Positions 22,075 through 33,746 of a stretch of 64,000 bases of DNA are shown here, one piece after another. Position 1 is the stretch's first letter. Each line of letters begins with the position of its first letter. Origin of the DNA: Chalara sp. BL73. Lineage: Eukaryota > Ascomycota > Leotiomycetes > Helotiales. The notes under the pieces are model-generated. The model saw nothing but the letters and a program-made list of their open reading frames with translations. It was not told the origin of the DNA and ran no database searches. The stretch is from assembly GCA_918026815.1 (NCBI GenBank), contig CAKJVC010000092.1:1236888-1300887 (forward strand). Reading direction: 5' to 3'. The position numbers and the translations under genes are program-made.

Positions 22075-23133
22075 ATGTACACTCCGATCAAAGAGGAACA
22101 CGACCATGAAAGCGCCCAATCCAGTGAAGACTACGATGCTCTCTTATTTGAATCCAGAGCTACGCGCAAGAGATCTAGCCGAATAAATCTATACCTCATA
22201 TCCTCGATTCCCCTTCTGTCAATCTCTCTACTTGGCCTAGGTATTTGGATCGGAAGCAGGTGGTTTGCGCATCCTAACGATATATGTCCTCGGCATGTAC
22301 AGCATTATTGTAAGTTGGCCCAGCTAGAAACTTGGTCTGGACGAGGCTGATTCTTTGAAGCGCCTATCTTGAAAGAAGTCGACACCTCCATTCGTACGGC
22401 GACGTTCAATGGCTCGCTGCTGAAGGAGAACGTATTTCGGCAAGAAGCTGGGCCTGAAGTTGATGCTGCCTGGGATTCTCTGGGCGTGGGCTGTGAGTTT
22501 TATTCATTGATCTTCCATCTCAGAGAAATCGGGTTCGGAGATGCTAACAAACATATAGATCGAAGTTTGGCGCTTCCTCCAAGCGAAGCTGCCGAGTCCG
22601 GCTTTAGGCCAGACCAAGTCAAGATCAATGAGAAATATGGCGGTGGATTCCCAGCAAATGTAGAGGGACTTCATCATTTGCACTGTCTGGTAAGTTATAA
22701 ACCACCTCAGATTCTGCATTTTCTGACGGCTACAGAACCTCGTCCGACAAGCTCTTTACTATAATTACGATTATTACCATTCTCGGGGACAAGGAGCATT
22801 CACAAACGACGACAACATCGTGCGGCATCACGTCTGTAGGTTATCCCTTCCATCTATCTTACTCCACACGCTAATAATCTTGCCTTATCAGCCCACTGTC
22901 TGGATATAATTCGCCAACAGCTCATTTGCCAACCAGATACCGGTCTCCTCGGCCAAGTCTGGTGGAATCCATCCTCTCCCACCGCGTTCGTCGACTTCAA
23001 TACCGAACACAAATGCAAGAACTTCGACGCGATTCGACAGTGGGCAGAGGAGAGACAGATTCCGGAGACTGTTCCTATGGATTTCTTGCAGCCGCCGAAA
23101 GAAGGCGACTTAGTCTACGAGCAGATTCCTTGA
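22075..23133 (+). CDS. UstYa-family (DUF3328) oxidase/cyclase-like protein
   Basis: Five exons (22075-22309, 22361-22492, 22559-22689, 22736-22835, 22892-23133) give about 279 residues. A cytosolic N-terminus precedes one membrane helix (INLYLISSIPLLSISLLGLG). The lumenal domain contains both signature motifs: EGLHHLHCLNLVRQAL, and HVSHCLDIIRQQLIC after the fourth intron (HxxHC twice). Between them is YNYDYYHSRGQGAFTNDDN. UstYa proteins act in the secretory pathway on Kex2-released peptides, oxidising or cyclising Tyr-containing cores in ustiloxin-, phomopsin- and asperipin-type pathways. Others act in non-peptide clusters. The neighbouring Tyr-rich KR-repeat precursor makes a peptide substrate likely here, but this is inference. 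Confidence 0.88.
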
Positions 23134-24391
23134 ACGAGAAGGCGTATCGCTGTGTTTGCAGATAAATCTTGGTCAACAGGGTTCAGATATGCCTGCTTCA
23201 TCTGCTGATGCAGAGAGGGCATTGAATTGAAGATGCTTGTCCGCGCCCTCATGCCTCAAATATGCCTAGGAAGCTGAGGTGAGGTTGAGGCGAATAGTCC
23301 TTCTCACTGTGAAACAAAGTTGGAGCGCACTTTGGAGGCACAGGAATTTCCTGACTTCAGTGGCATCTGAATTTAACGAATAGCTAGTATTCGGCGGCAG
23401 ATGCAAACCATGTAAAGCTGGCATTGATGCTGACACATGGGGCACAACCTCCTCGTTTTCCGTGCCATAAGCATGCATTTGCTGCCCTCTAGTCTTCAGA
23501 ATCAAAATCATTCAAACAGTCTCGTCTCACTTCCATTACCCTGTTTCTAGCGCTGGTTTTTCCTATTCAAGCCATCGAGCCTCACATGAGTCGCGTGCAA
23601 ATGCATCCAAAATTCCATATCAGAGGCTTACGTTTCAGCATTATCGCCTCACTGATAGGTTCCTTGGCCTCGACAAGCAATCCAACGTTCATTCTTGGCT
23701 TCTCCAGCTCTTGCCAACCACCTCCCCCATCCATCTCATCTCACCCTTATCATCCGCCTATCGCCCTTCCCTGTCTCCAAGGATTCTCCAAAGGCCAAGA
23801 TTAGTTCTACATCAATCACCCCATCTCATAGGCTGATCCTTCCGAGAGCTCCCCCTCATCATGTCCATGGTTCAATACTTGAAAATCGCGCTTTCGAGCT
23901 ACACAGCATTTCTCTCCTTCTGTTTGAGGCCGTTACACAGCTCCCCAGCTGTTCTTCTTCCGGGGCAAAATGACTGGTCTATGATCTGCCATGCTTACCA
24001 TTTCCCTTGGATCCAGTGATCTCTCATCTCACACACGCAAAGAACAATAGAAGCCTGGACAGAAGCCTGACCAGAGACGCGGAAGCTTCTAACCTGTTTC
24101 TTTGCATGCAGATCCCAAACCCTATATCTTCACCCAATCAAGCAAGCCTGCCAGCGTAGCCTTGGCAACCCGTATGCATGCTGCTTCTGGTCTCATTGAG
24201 AGATGATTTCCCTCGACGGCAGGGGAGAGAGCCTCAAGGGAGCTTGTGCTGCAAGACCCTTCGGTGTTACCGATGTTTATCTTTTCGAGCGTTAGGCTGT
24301 CTGGGCGACATATAGCTTGCTGCGACCCTGAACGCGTCTTGATTTCTACTTCATCTTCATCTTTCGCGGATGCGGAATAGTATACAACAAG
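23134..24391. other. intergenic, pyrimidine-rich leader of the permease gene
   Basis: CT-rich sequence at about 23690-23960 looks like upstream or leader sequence of the permease gene. Open frames on both strands are low-complexity translations of it. No gene is supported. Confidence 0.45.
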
Positions 24392-26159
24392 ATGAGGGAA
24401 GATACGGTTAATGTCCACGCCGGGAGCGCATCGGCGCCAGTATATGAGAAAGGTACTGAACATGAAGTCCGCGGTTCTAGCGAGTCGGGGCGCATTGAGG
24501 GAGTGGTGACTGAGACAACCCATCGCGGTCTGAAGGCTCGCCATGCGCAGATGATTGCGCTTGGAGGAACAATTGGTATCTACCATGTATAATCTTGCGT
24601 GAGGAGTGATCGCTAACGAGAGCCAGGTACCGGACTCTTTGTTGGTTCTGGAGCAACTCTCGCCAGGGGTGGCCCTCTCATGATCTTCCTTGCCTATTCC
24701 ATCATCGCAGCCTGTGTCCTATGTGTGGTAACTGCCATCGTGGAAGTCGCTGCGTATCTCCCCTTGAGCGGAGGCACAATGAGCTACTACGGCCATCGTA
24801 ATGTCTCTGACTCGCTCGGTTTCGCTATGGGTTGGCTTTACTTCTATTCTCTTGGCATATTGGTCCCCTACGAAATTACTGCCGCCGGAATCGTCATTGA
24901 GTACTGGGATGCTCCAGTCAATATGGCTGTTTGGATCACAATCTTCATCGTTGTGATTGTAGCACTGAACGCCTTACCGGTGCAGTATTACGGGGAGACA
25001 GAATTCTGGTTTGCTTCACTGAAGGTGTTCATGATGATTGGTCTCCTGCTCCTCTCATTCATCATCTTCTGGGGCGGTGGTCGTAAGTTTCTTCTGTTGC
25101 TACTTTACCTAGAAACTTTTTCTGACCTTTTCCACAGCAAAACAAGATGGCATCCTAGGCTTTCATTATTGGCGCGACCCCGGCGCGACAAACGAGTACC
25201 TCCGCCCTGGGGCAACAGGCCGATTCATCGCCTTTGTAAAAGTAATAGTCATGTCCGCGTTCCCCTTCACCTTCGCGCCAGAACTCCTCGTCGTCACCGG
25301 CGGAGAGATGAAGAATCCTCGCCGCAACCTCCCCAAGGCTGCGAAACGCTACTTCTTCCGCCTGGTCTTCTTCTACATCGGATGCGTTGTGGCAATCGGG
25401 ATCATCTGCCCACACACGCATGAAGACCTCACCGACGGCGGCGTCGGAGCCGCATCCAGCGCCTTCGTCATCGGCATCGATCTCGTAGGCATCAAAGGCC
25501 TCGGATCCGTCATCAACGCCGTGGTCATCACATCCGCTTGGTCCTCCGGGAACTCTTTCCTCTACATGTCATCCCGCAGTCTCTACTCCCTCGCCGTGGC
25601 TGGGAACGCTCCCAAGATCTTCACCCGCTGCACCGACAAAGGCGTGCCATATATGGCCGTCATCGCGGCCGCGCTCTTCTGTCCCCTCGCCTACCTCAAC
25701 TGCGCGGAGACCGGCTCCACTGTGTTCAACTGGTTCGTCAACCTAACCAACACCTCCGGCTTCATCTCCTGGATCTGCTGCGCCATCGTGTATCTGCGCT
25801 TCCACAAAGCCGTCAAGACGCAGAACCTCGCAAAGGAAAACATCCCCTACCATTCCTTCCTGCAGCCCGTCGGCGCGTACGTCGCCATCGTCGCGTTCAC
25901 GATTTTGACCCTGATCAACGGCTTCGACGTCTTCTTCCCCGGAAAGTTCAACGCTACGAGCTTCTTGACTGCATATATAGGCATCCCGCTGTTCTTGAGC
26001 ATCTACTTTGGCCACCGGATATATAGCCGCCGTGACCCGTGGGTCATTCCTAGCAACCAGGTGGATCTGTACACGGGCATCGATGTGGTGCTTGCGAACG
26101 AGCATCCCGACCCCAAGGCGGATACCTGGCAGAAGAAATTACAAGGCATGCTCACATAG
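24392..26159 (+). CDS. amino-acid permease (APC superfamily, fungal YAT family)
   Basis: Three exons (24392-24575, 24627-25082, 25138-26159) encode about 553 residues with 12 hydrophobic segments. The cytosolic lead ends HRGLKARHAQMIALGGTIGT, joined across intron 1 to GLFVGSGATLARGGPLM. This is the substrate-binding first helix (GTGLFxGSG) of fungal amino-acid permeases. The sixth-helix region reads AFPFTFAPELLVVTGGEMKN, with the NPRRNLPKA loop and SSRSLYSLA later. The C-terminus ends in a hydrophilic tail. It imports amino acids with protons across the plasma membrane; which ones cannot be judged. The third exon is visibly more GC-rich at third positions than the surroundings. Confidence 0.93.
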
Positions 26160-26812
26160 TTCTGAAGCTCAGGCGGAAAATACGGCCAGGTTATGTATTT
26201 AGGATGCAAAATTGTAGAGCTTTTTGAGCTCCAAACCTTCGTTTGCGATATGTGGTGCTTCTGGTCTGTTGCTTTCTTGAACAGGCGGGGGTTATAACTT
26301 CTACACTGCTGTCGAATCATGGTTTTCTAAAGCCGAGCACGGTGAGTTGAATGAGATACCACTTGAGTGGAGGTGATTTCCCCCTACATTGCGATGCATG
26401 AGCGTTGCGTGCATTTTAATTCGGTGCATATTTACAATGAATTCAAATGCTCGACTCCATGATAAGCATTATATATGAACTATGCCAGAAGCAAGGGATG
26501 AGAAGTTAGCATGGTAAACAACTTTCAAGATGTAGTTTCGGCAAACTCATAAAATGATTTGTGATCGCCAAAGTCAAATACCAAAGGATTTCCATCATCA
26601 CCTGCCTAATCCCATGTTCGCGCAAGATGACAAGAGATAGCAGACTCGCCCATCAAAATGTGACAAAATGCGACAAAATGCAAAAACAGTCATCTCATTC
26701 TTATAACATGCCCCGCTAAGTAGAAGTGCATCCCAAAGTCCGTACCACTTCCCATGAATCGTCAATTTTATGTAATCATCATAAATAATCATAATTCTTC
26801 TCATCTAGTGCC
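26160..26812. other. convergent 3' flanks, nothing recognised
   Basis: AT-rich sequence between the permease and phosphoglucomutase 3' ends. Only short open frames are present. Confidence 0.5.
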
Positions 26813-28655
26813 TTACGTCTTGACGTCTGGCACAGTGCGGCCGATATGCTCTTGGAACTTCAACAGATCGGTTGCGAGCTGGATATCCGGCTTCAAGAAG
26901 TCCTGTGCATCTTGTCCGTATGCTGAGGAATCACTGGTGTGCTTCTCAACGTAAAGACGAATAGTTGCTCCTGAACTGCCGGTCCCAGAAAGACGGACGA
27001 CGATACGGGCACCATCGGAGAACTTCACGTATAAACCCTGGTTAGGGGAGACGCTTCCATCGAGATCGGTGTATGAGAAGTCACCGGCCTCTGCTACTGT
27101 GCGGCCTAAAGAATGATCAGTGAAGTTATATCGGAGGAATAGGATTTACATACCATCAATCTTGCTCCCAACAAACGAAGAGCCCTCAATTTTGGCGGTC
27201 AGCTCCTTCACAACCTGTGCGGCGCCGTCACTGCTCACGTTCTCATAATCGTATCTAGTGAAGAAAGTTCGCCCATAGGTAGTCCAGAAGTCATGCTGGA
27301 TCTTGGCAATGCTTGGAGTGACACCTGGATTTGCTTCACCTACGCCAGCGATGATATTCAACCACGCGACAATAGCCCAGAGGCCATCCTTCTCACGGAT
27401 ATGGTTGCTGCCAGTTCCAAAGGACTCTTCTCCACAAATGGAGAGCTTGTCCGCGTCAAAGAGTGCGCAGAAGAACTTCCAACCAGTTGGTACCTCGTAT
27501 GATTGAAGACCCTGAGCCTTGGCAACAAGATCAACAGCACCGGATGTTGGCATACTGCGTGCTAGGCCATAGACACCGTTCTTCTTGAAATATGGAATCA
27601 ACTTCGCATGATGAGCAATAATGGCCAAACTGTCTCCCGGTGAGACGAAAGCCTTGGCACCATAGATCATGTTTCGGTCCCCATCTCCATCACTAGCAGC
27701 ACCAAAATGGATGTTTCCCTTGTCGACCGCCTCGACCAGGGAGCGAGCATACGTCAAATTGGGATCAGGGTGACCTCCATTGAAATCTGGAGAGGGGACA
27801 CAGTTCTGTGTGCTAGAGCTAGAAAGACCAAGCTCCTTCTCGAATATGGCCTTTCCGTATGGTCCTGTAACACCAGAGAGGGCATCGAAGAGCACCTTGA
27901 AGTCCTTGTTGTCTTGGAAGAATTTCTTGATGAGAGGGAAGTCAAAAATATCCTTGAGCATATCGACGTAGTCTGCAGTAGAATCAATGATTTCGACCTC
28001 TAATGCATCGTATGTCGTTGTGCCAATTTCGCTGATGTCGATGTCTGGAATATCGGCAATCTTGTATGAGGTGAGCTTCTTGGAAGTCTCGAAGATCTTG
28101 TTAGTGACGGATTCTGGGGCCGGTCCACCATTGGCAAGATTGTATTTGATTCCGAAATCATTTTTAGGTCCTGCATGTACGTTGTTAGTGAATGTTGCTC
28201 CAATTGGGCACTGGGAGTATTGGAGAGAAGTACCTCCAGCGTTGTGGCTGGCCGTCAGCAGAATACCACCTGTAGCTTTACGCTTGCGAATGATGTGAGA
28301 AGCCGCAGGAGTACTCAGGATGCCATTCTGTCCAATCAATAGCTTCTTGACACCATATGCAGCACCAATCTTTGCAATCAGCTGTACAACCTCTGGGTTC
28401 CAATATCGTCCATCGCCTCCAATGACCAAGAAGCTGTCTTTAACCCCTTCTGGAATAGACAACAAGATGCTGGTAACAAATGATTCGCTATAGTGAGGTT
28501 TTTTGAAAACGGCGACCTTTTTTCTCAAGCCAGAGCTGGTCAATGGTTAGTTGAAGCTGGTTGTTAATGTTGACAGGTGGGGTAAGTATGACATACGTTC
28601 CTGGCTTTTGGTCTGTGAAGGATTCAAAAGTAACGTCCTTGATGTTAGCACCCAT
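26813..28655 (-). CDS. pgm: phosphoglucomutase
   Basis: This enzyme interconverts glucose 1-phosphate and glucose 6-phosphate in the cytosol, linking glycolysis to glycogen, trehalose and cell-wall UDP-glucose. Exon 1 starts MGANIKDVTFESFTDQKPGT; the long central exon is 27146-28543 region; the last exon is 26813 to about 27090. Landmarks are ILLTASHNAGG (phosphoserine loop), AASDGDGDRNMIYG (metal-binding DGDGD), CGEESFGTGSNHIREKDGLW (sugar-binding loop) and VVRLSGTGSSGATIRLY (phosphate-binding loop). The residue after the active-site His-Asn is Ala where most family members have Pro. The gene looks complete and functional and is a housekeeping gene unrelated to its neighbours. Confidence 0.95.
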
Positions 28656-29203
28656 AATGAGAATGGTATCACAGAATGAGATGAAAAACGATGATATGTT
28701 TGAAGAATAAAGAGAGGAGAAAGGAGGTGAAGGGGAGGGGAGGGGAAAAAAAAAGTATATTGTCTTGACATTTTAAACAACGATGATTTGCGCGGGGTGA
28801 CACCGGCGTCATCGCCAACCTGCAAGCCATGTAGAAATTGTAGGGGGGCAAAGAAACATGAACAGGCTGGTCCAATCACTAGAACCGCTCTCAGGGGCAA
28901 AACACCTTTTCCCTATACGCCACATCTCAACAAACATTTGAACAACGTCTAATCATCAACAATAATTTTTTGGGGGGGTATTTATCGGAATTTTACTTTC
29001 ATTTTCGAATTAGCTGACCTCTTTCCACTAATGAACATCCCGTTTCGACCTCATCAGTTTCCGAATCTTTGCGAAGCTCAAGACATTGTTGTTCCCGATT
29101 TATTCCTGCTAATGCTGCAGAGGCCGGGTCCGATTGAGCCCACAGTCGTAGGCCAGACATTCTCCTACCGCTGGCTGTTCATGCCCTCTGCCACCCTGAT
29201 ATC
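28656..29203. other. intergenic, purine tract in phosphoglucomutase upstream region
   Basis: A GA-rich tract (about 28708-28752, ending in an A run) sits about 55-95 bases upstream of the phosphoglucomutase start. On the coding strand it is a CT-rich leader, common in strongly expressed fungal genes. Nothing else is seen. Confidence 0.5.
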
Positions 29204-29904
29204 TCATTTATCCCGCTGAAAGATAGCCTCCTTATAATACCTCGCCTCCTCAATGCTCTCCAAGATATCCTCCTTCGCTCGATGCAATCCCTTTTTCTGC
29301 GGAATCCTCAGATTGACATCCAAGCTCGACCATCGCCTCGCAGCCTCCTTCAATGTGCTCACATCCATGATCCGGTGGTGCAGATGCTCTAGAACTTTTC
29401 TATACGGTAGCTTATACAGGAATGCCTGATCTGCGTGTACGCTGTTCCCTGCCAGTAATGCTCTCTTAGGTTCGGGCACATATTTTGTGATGTATGAGAG
29501 GAGACCACTGGCAGCCTCTTCCGGCGAAGTACTTGATGCTAGGACTTTCGCCGTAAGGCCAGAAGCACCGTGGGTTTTGGTGCACCATTCGCCCTGGAGG
29601 GAGTTTTAGTGCTGAATATAGGTAGGTGGGGGAAGTGACAAATGCACCATTTTGTCCATTGTTTCCTGCGATTGATGTACCACGCAGCCCCATCCCTCTT
29701 CGTCGAGTAATTCCAAGTTTCCGTTTGTTATCAAGCAGAAGATTTCAATAATTACGTCGTTGTCCCTGTCAAGGCCAGTCATCTGCTGCTAGCGTTAGCA
29801 GAAGCTCGATATATGCATTGATACAACACCCAATTGCTCAGTTCCTGTCGCTTTACCTCGCAATCAATCCATATTAAAGGATGAGCGGTCCGGAAAGCTG
29901 CCAT
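29204..29904 (-). CDS. rex2: oligoribonuclease (REX2/Orn, DEDDh 3'-5' exonuclease)
   Basis: This enzyme degrades 2-5-nucleotide RNA fragments, usually in mitochondria. The start MAAFRTAHPLIWIDCE runs to an intron and joins MTGLDRDNDVIIEIFCLIT, restoring the family's WIDCEMTGLD with the first Asp and Glu. A second intron lies between QSQETMDKM and GEWCTKTHGASGLT. The remaining DEDDh residues are in GNSVHADQAFLYK, HHRIMDVSTLKE and LHRAKEDILESIEEARYYKE. Size (about 190 residues) matches the family. No mitochondrial presequence is apparent at this start, so either a further upstream start or exon was missed or the protein is cytosolic. Confidence 0.9.
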
Positions 29905-30529
29905 ATCTGGTTGTTCTAGCGAAACTTCAGTGGAAAATTGTCAACCCGTTGCAAATGTGCAGAAAAGCAGCATAGCTTCTCCCTTCCACATCATACTTTG
30001 ATCGCGGGGTAGGCCCTCCCCACACGTGACCAGATGCCCCTCTCCCCTCTCATAGCTGTATCCTAGGTGAGATGAATTATATCTGCTAGTTAATATTTTG
30101 GATTCTAAGTATCTCCGAGATGCTGCACTTACTCTGTGGGACGGTCGTGCTTTGTGCAGAGTGCAGATCCGGCTCAGAACAACCACTTCCAACACTACTA
30201 AAACAACGCAGCAGATAAAAATACATAAAATTTTCACAAGTCACCATGTAAAGAGTTCACTTAGAAGATTGATTATTGTGAGAAATGAATAAAATTTCCG
30301 GATGCTTAATGCCAACGCAACACAATGAGTCTACCTTCAAGCACATGAACCAATGCGAGGACCCTCAGGTTGCTAATTTGTTCTCTATATAAACAGCACC
30401 AAAATACAGTACGGTAAGACCATTAATCGGACGGAATTCACCAGCACAATGCGCAATCCCCTTTGCCAGTCCCGTATTTGCTTTTACACATTGGTAATCT
30501 CCCTTATTAGTCTGTAGTCATGTCCTCCA
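29905..30529. other. intergenic, nothing firmly supported
   Basis: A minus-strand frame at about 29941-30237 begins with a strongly hydrophobic segment (MKILCIFICCVVLVVLEVVV) but continues into non-descript sequence. I do not call it a gene. Confidence 0.35.
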
Positions 30530-30800
30530 TTAGGAAGGTTTTACAATCCAATCCCGAGGTGGAAAGCCGGTGACTTCTGGCCTAAGGTGGATTTGACGCT
30601 TAGTGGCCCTGGTGGGAATTGCTTCCTTGAGCTTGCAATAGTTCAAGTCCATGGCGCCGATGCGAGATGCGACATTGTGCTCGGCTGAATCCAGGCCAGG
30701 GGAGCATTGAGAATAGCGGCCAACAATCCAGATGTTGTTCTGAGCATTGCAAAGACACTTTTGAATGGCACGTAGGGCGATACCATTCAATGGCTCATCA
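30530..30800 (-). CDS. uncertain Cys-containing ORF
   Basis: The minus strand is open through CVDVDEPLNGIALRAIQKCL, CNAQNNIWIVGRYSQCSPGL and YCKLKEAIPTRATKRQIHLR. Regular cysteines and a coherent composition suggest an exon of a small secreted protein. No signal peptide or confident 5' exon is visible and the family is unknown. Confidence 0.25.
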
Positions 30801-31640
30801 ACATCGACACATTACTTAAACGTACTAATAGCTTTATTGTAAGTGTACGAGAGATGGCACACCAAGACAGTAGAAAATTATCATGGAATGAAGAATATTA
30901 TATTCCCAAGAATGATCATCAGTTAAATATATGCGTCGACTCCGGGGTTATAGTTCCTGCACGATCGTACTTACATCCATACCACAACACACAAGTACTA
31001 CTTCATCCCAGCACATTTCGATGTCCTCAAGGATAGAGAGCGGCAGGCTCACTTAAGCAAAACTATATGTAACAAATTTGAGTCAAAATCTGAGCGATTG
31101 CACTGCACATGAAGGACCTGCCAGAAAATACAAAATGGACGAATGTTGAAAAGAAATGGCCCTCATAGCGTTGAAGAAGAAGATATGCTTGAAAGCTGAG
31201 GTCTGCGAATAAACCTAATCGGCCCGGCCGGATCGGACACTGGAGTCGGCTATTCTGGTTTAAACGGGATGCCAAGCCCTCAAGTGTCCACCAAATTTCT
31301 ATTGTAATGAAAGAGAATTGTCATCATCGCAATACTGCCTTTCTCGTAACGATGCATTGCACCTTTTGCTTCATTGCCACCTACATGGAAGGCTGTTGGA
31401 GAGTTTAAATGCTCAACGTTAAAGACCGCGGGATGATGACTCTGTGGCTAAGATCTACGACTCCCATTGCTCCATGCGGGGTATATACATGTCACCAGCA
31501 GGATGGCTGAATACCAAGAAAATCCAAGATATCGATCATGCTATAGCTCTTGAATTTCTTTGAGAATTGGGGATATCAATCATGGCAATTGATCATAGCA
31601 CAATAGATCTTTGTGCCATCAACAACGCTTCTTTGCAATC
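30801..31640. other. intergenic, nothing recognised
   Basis: Upstream region of the PQQ dehydrogenase-like gene. No convincing open frame. Confidence 0.5.
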
Positions 31641-33126
31641 ATGAAGCTTCTCCCCAGCACATTCCTATCTCTGGCCTTTTGGCTCGGCAGTTCTGCAGCA
31701 GCTAACTGCCCGGCATTGCAAGCTTCTTATCCAGCTCCCGTCGTTTCCGATGGATGGAATGCAACTCTCATTGTGCAGGATCTGGATTCTCCGCGTGGCA
31801 TTCTCTTCGATAACGCTGGCGGATTGCTCGTAGTACAACAGCGTAGTGGTATCGTACACTTAGCTCTTGAGGATGGTGATAATGGCTGCGTGAGAGTATC
31901 GAAACAGACGAACTTAATAGACCAGGACTCTGTGTGTAAATTATTCTCTACTGAGATGTTGTGCTAATACCTATCAGCTCAATCATGGCATTACGCTGTC
32001 TGAAGACGGCAAGACCCTCTACGCATCTTCATCAGACGAAGTCTATTCATGGAGTTATGATGCTTCAGGACCATCGGTGACCGACAGAACTACGGTGGTT
32101 AGTGGTATGGATAGTGGTGGGCATACATCTCGAACCCTTTTGATGTCGAAGAAGGAACCCGGCATTCTTGTTATTTCTCGTGGCAGTAGCTCCAACTTCG
32201 ACTCGCAAGCACAGAGGGTATCATCGGGGATTTCGCAAATCAAGGCATTTGACTTGACCAACCTGAGGGGGAGCGTATATGATTATTCCAGCCAAGGAGT
32301 TTTATTAGGCTGGGGCCTGCGAAACTCTGTTGGCGTGGCAGAGGAGCCATTGACTGGGGCAATATACAGTGTTGAAAACTCGGCGGATGAGATCAGACGG
32401 GATGGCGTGGACATACATGAGGATAACCCGGGAGAAGAAATGAACTTTCATGGCTACCTCAATGGCTCTACTACTGACCAAGGTGGAAATTATGGATATC
32501 CGGACTGTCTCGCGCTGTGGGATACCAACGTACCGAATGCCGGATCTCTTTCGGTTGGCAGTCAGTTTTCGGGTAATCAAAACAGGTCAATCGATGATGA
32601 GTTCTGCGCCACTCAACGTGTGCCTCCGAGGTTGACTTTTCAGGCACATATGGCGCCATTGGATATTATATTCCTACCTAACGGAACAGAGGCATATGTC
32701 TCTTTTCATGGGAGCTGGTAAGCACACTCATCGCCGTAGCCTTCTCAGCTAATAATTAATAGGGATCGAACAGACCCTGCTGGATACAAGATATCCGCCA
32801 TAGCGTTTAATAATGGCTCGCCAGTAGCTGCACCCGATAGCACAACATCCACTAAGGATATCATGACCAACCAAGACAACTCGCAATGCCCTGATAGCTG
32901 CTTTCGACCAGTGGGGCTTGCACTAGACTCAAGTGGGCGAATATTCATGAGCTCAGATTCTACAGGAGAAATATACATATTGGCCAAAGGTAGCGTGTCG
33001 ACCGCAACTCCAACAGATACATCGTCTCCGTCGCCATCGCCTACGAAAGGTGCCGCACAGCTGAGTTACACTACATGCACTAGTTTGTGGATACTGTCAA
33101 TCTTGGGGGTAGTCATGCTTCTTTAA
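31641..33126 (+). CDS. secreted, GPI-type PQQ-dependent sugar dehydrogenase-like protein (sorbosone dehydrogenase/AA12-like)
   Basis: Three exons (31641-31931, 31978-32717, 32763-33126). The start is the signal peptide MKLLPSTFLSLAFWLGSSAA. The body is a six-bladed propeller of the soluble glucose/sorbosone dehydrogenase class: NATLIVQDLDSPRGILFDNA, then LNHGITLSEDGKTLYASSSD, WGLRNSVGVAEEPLTGAIYS, NYGYPDCLALWDT, APLDIIFLPNGTEAYVSFHG, and FRPVGLALDSSGRIFMSSDS. A Ser/Thr/Pro linker and a hydrophobic C-terminal tail (SLWILSILGVVMLL) predict a GPI anchor. AA12 enzymes oxidise sugars such as fucose or aldoses with PQQ and can feed electrons to lignocellulose oxidases. Cofactor and substrate here are inferred from family. 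Confidence 0.85.
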
Positions 33127-33746
33127 GCTTGGAATGATCCACACCTATTCGCTGAAAGATGCTTAGATATGGCAAGCCTAGAATATGACTTTGTAAAGTG
33201 GAATCCTTTTGATGTGTTCTCAATTTCTATATACTGGGTATGATGTCCTACATTTGGTGAATTTGCAATCTACATGCAGTCTATAGTGCAACATTCAATA
33301 ATCGCTATTTTTAGTTAAATTGCGACCCTACGAGCGGGAAAGTTCCATGCACGTTTATCACGTTGCCTTGAAGATGTAAATTTCAAATTTAGCCAGAATT
33401 CCGGAAGTATTGTCACCATGCTCCTACAGGGAGATCGACCAATAAACCAGAACATTGGAACACTTTGAATCCAATGGCTTCTAGAATTCCTCAGCTATAC
33501 CTTTTCGGCATTCCCCTTTAGGTTTGCTTCGACTCGATATGGTCAGGTTCGTCGTATCTCTTCTTTGGAACTACTTCAGGTTGTGTATATGATAGCTATT
33601 ATGCATACTCGTACCAAATTTCTCACCCCCTTTTAGCTTGTCTTCATATCTACTTCTATATAGCTATGTACAATCGTGAGTTTCATGGATCAAAGTTTTT
33701 GCTGAGACGCACCTCCTTGCCGTTGCTGCAGCATTCTTAATCGGAG
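33127..33746. other. intergenic, nothing recognised
   Basis: AT-rich, no open frame of note. Confidence 0.5.

Noticed and set aside
24122..24586. 154-codon minus-strand frame
   Set aside because: Antisense to the first exon and leader of the amino-acid permease; no family features.
25155..26105. long frames on both strands within the permease third exon
   Set aside because: Shadows created by high third-position GC in that exon.
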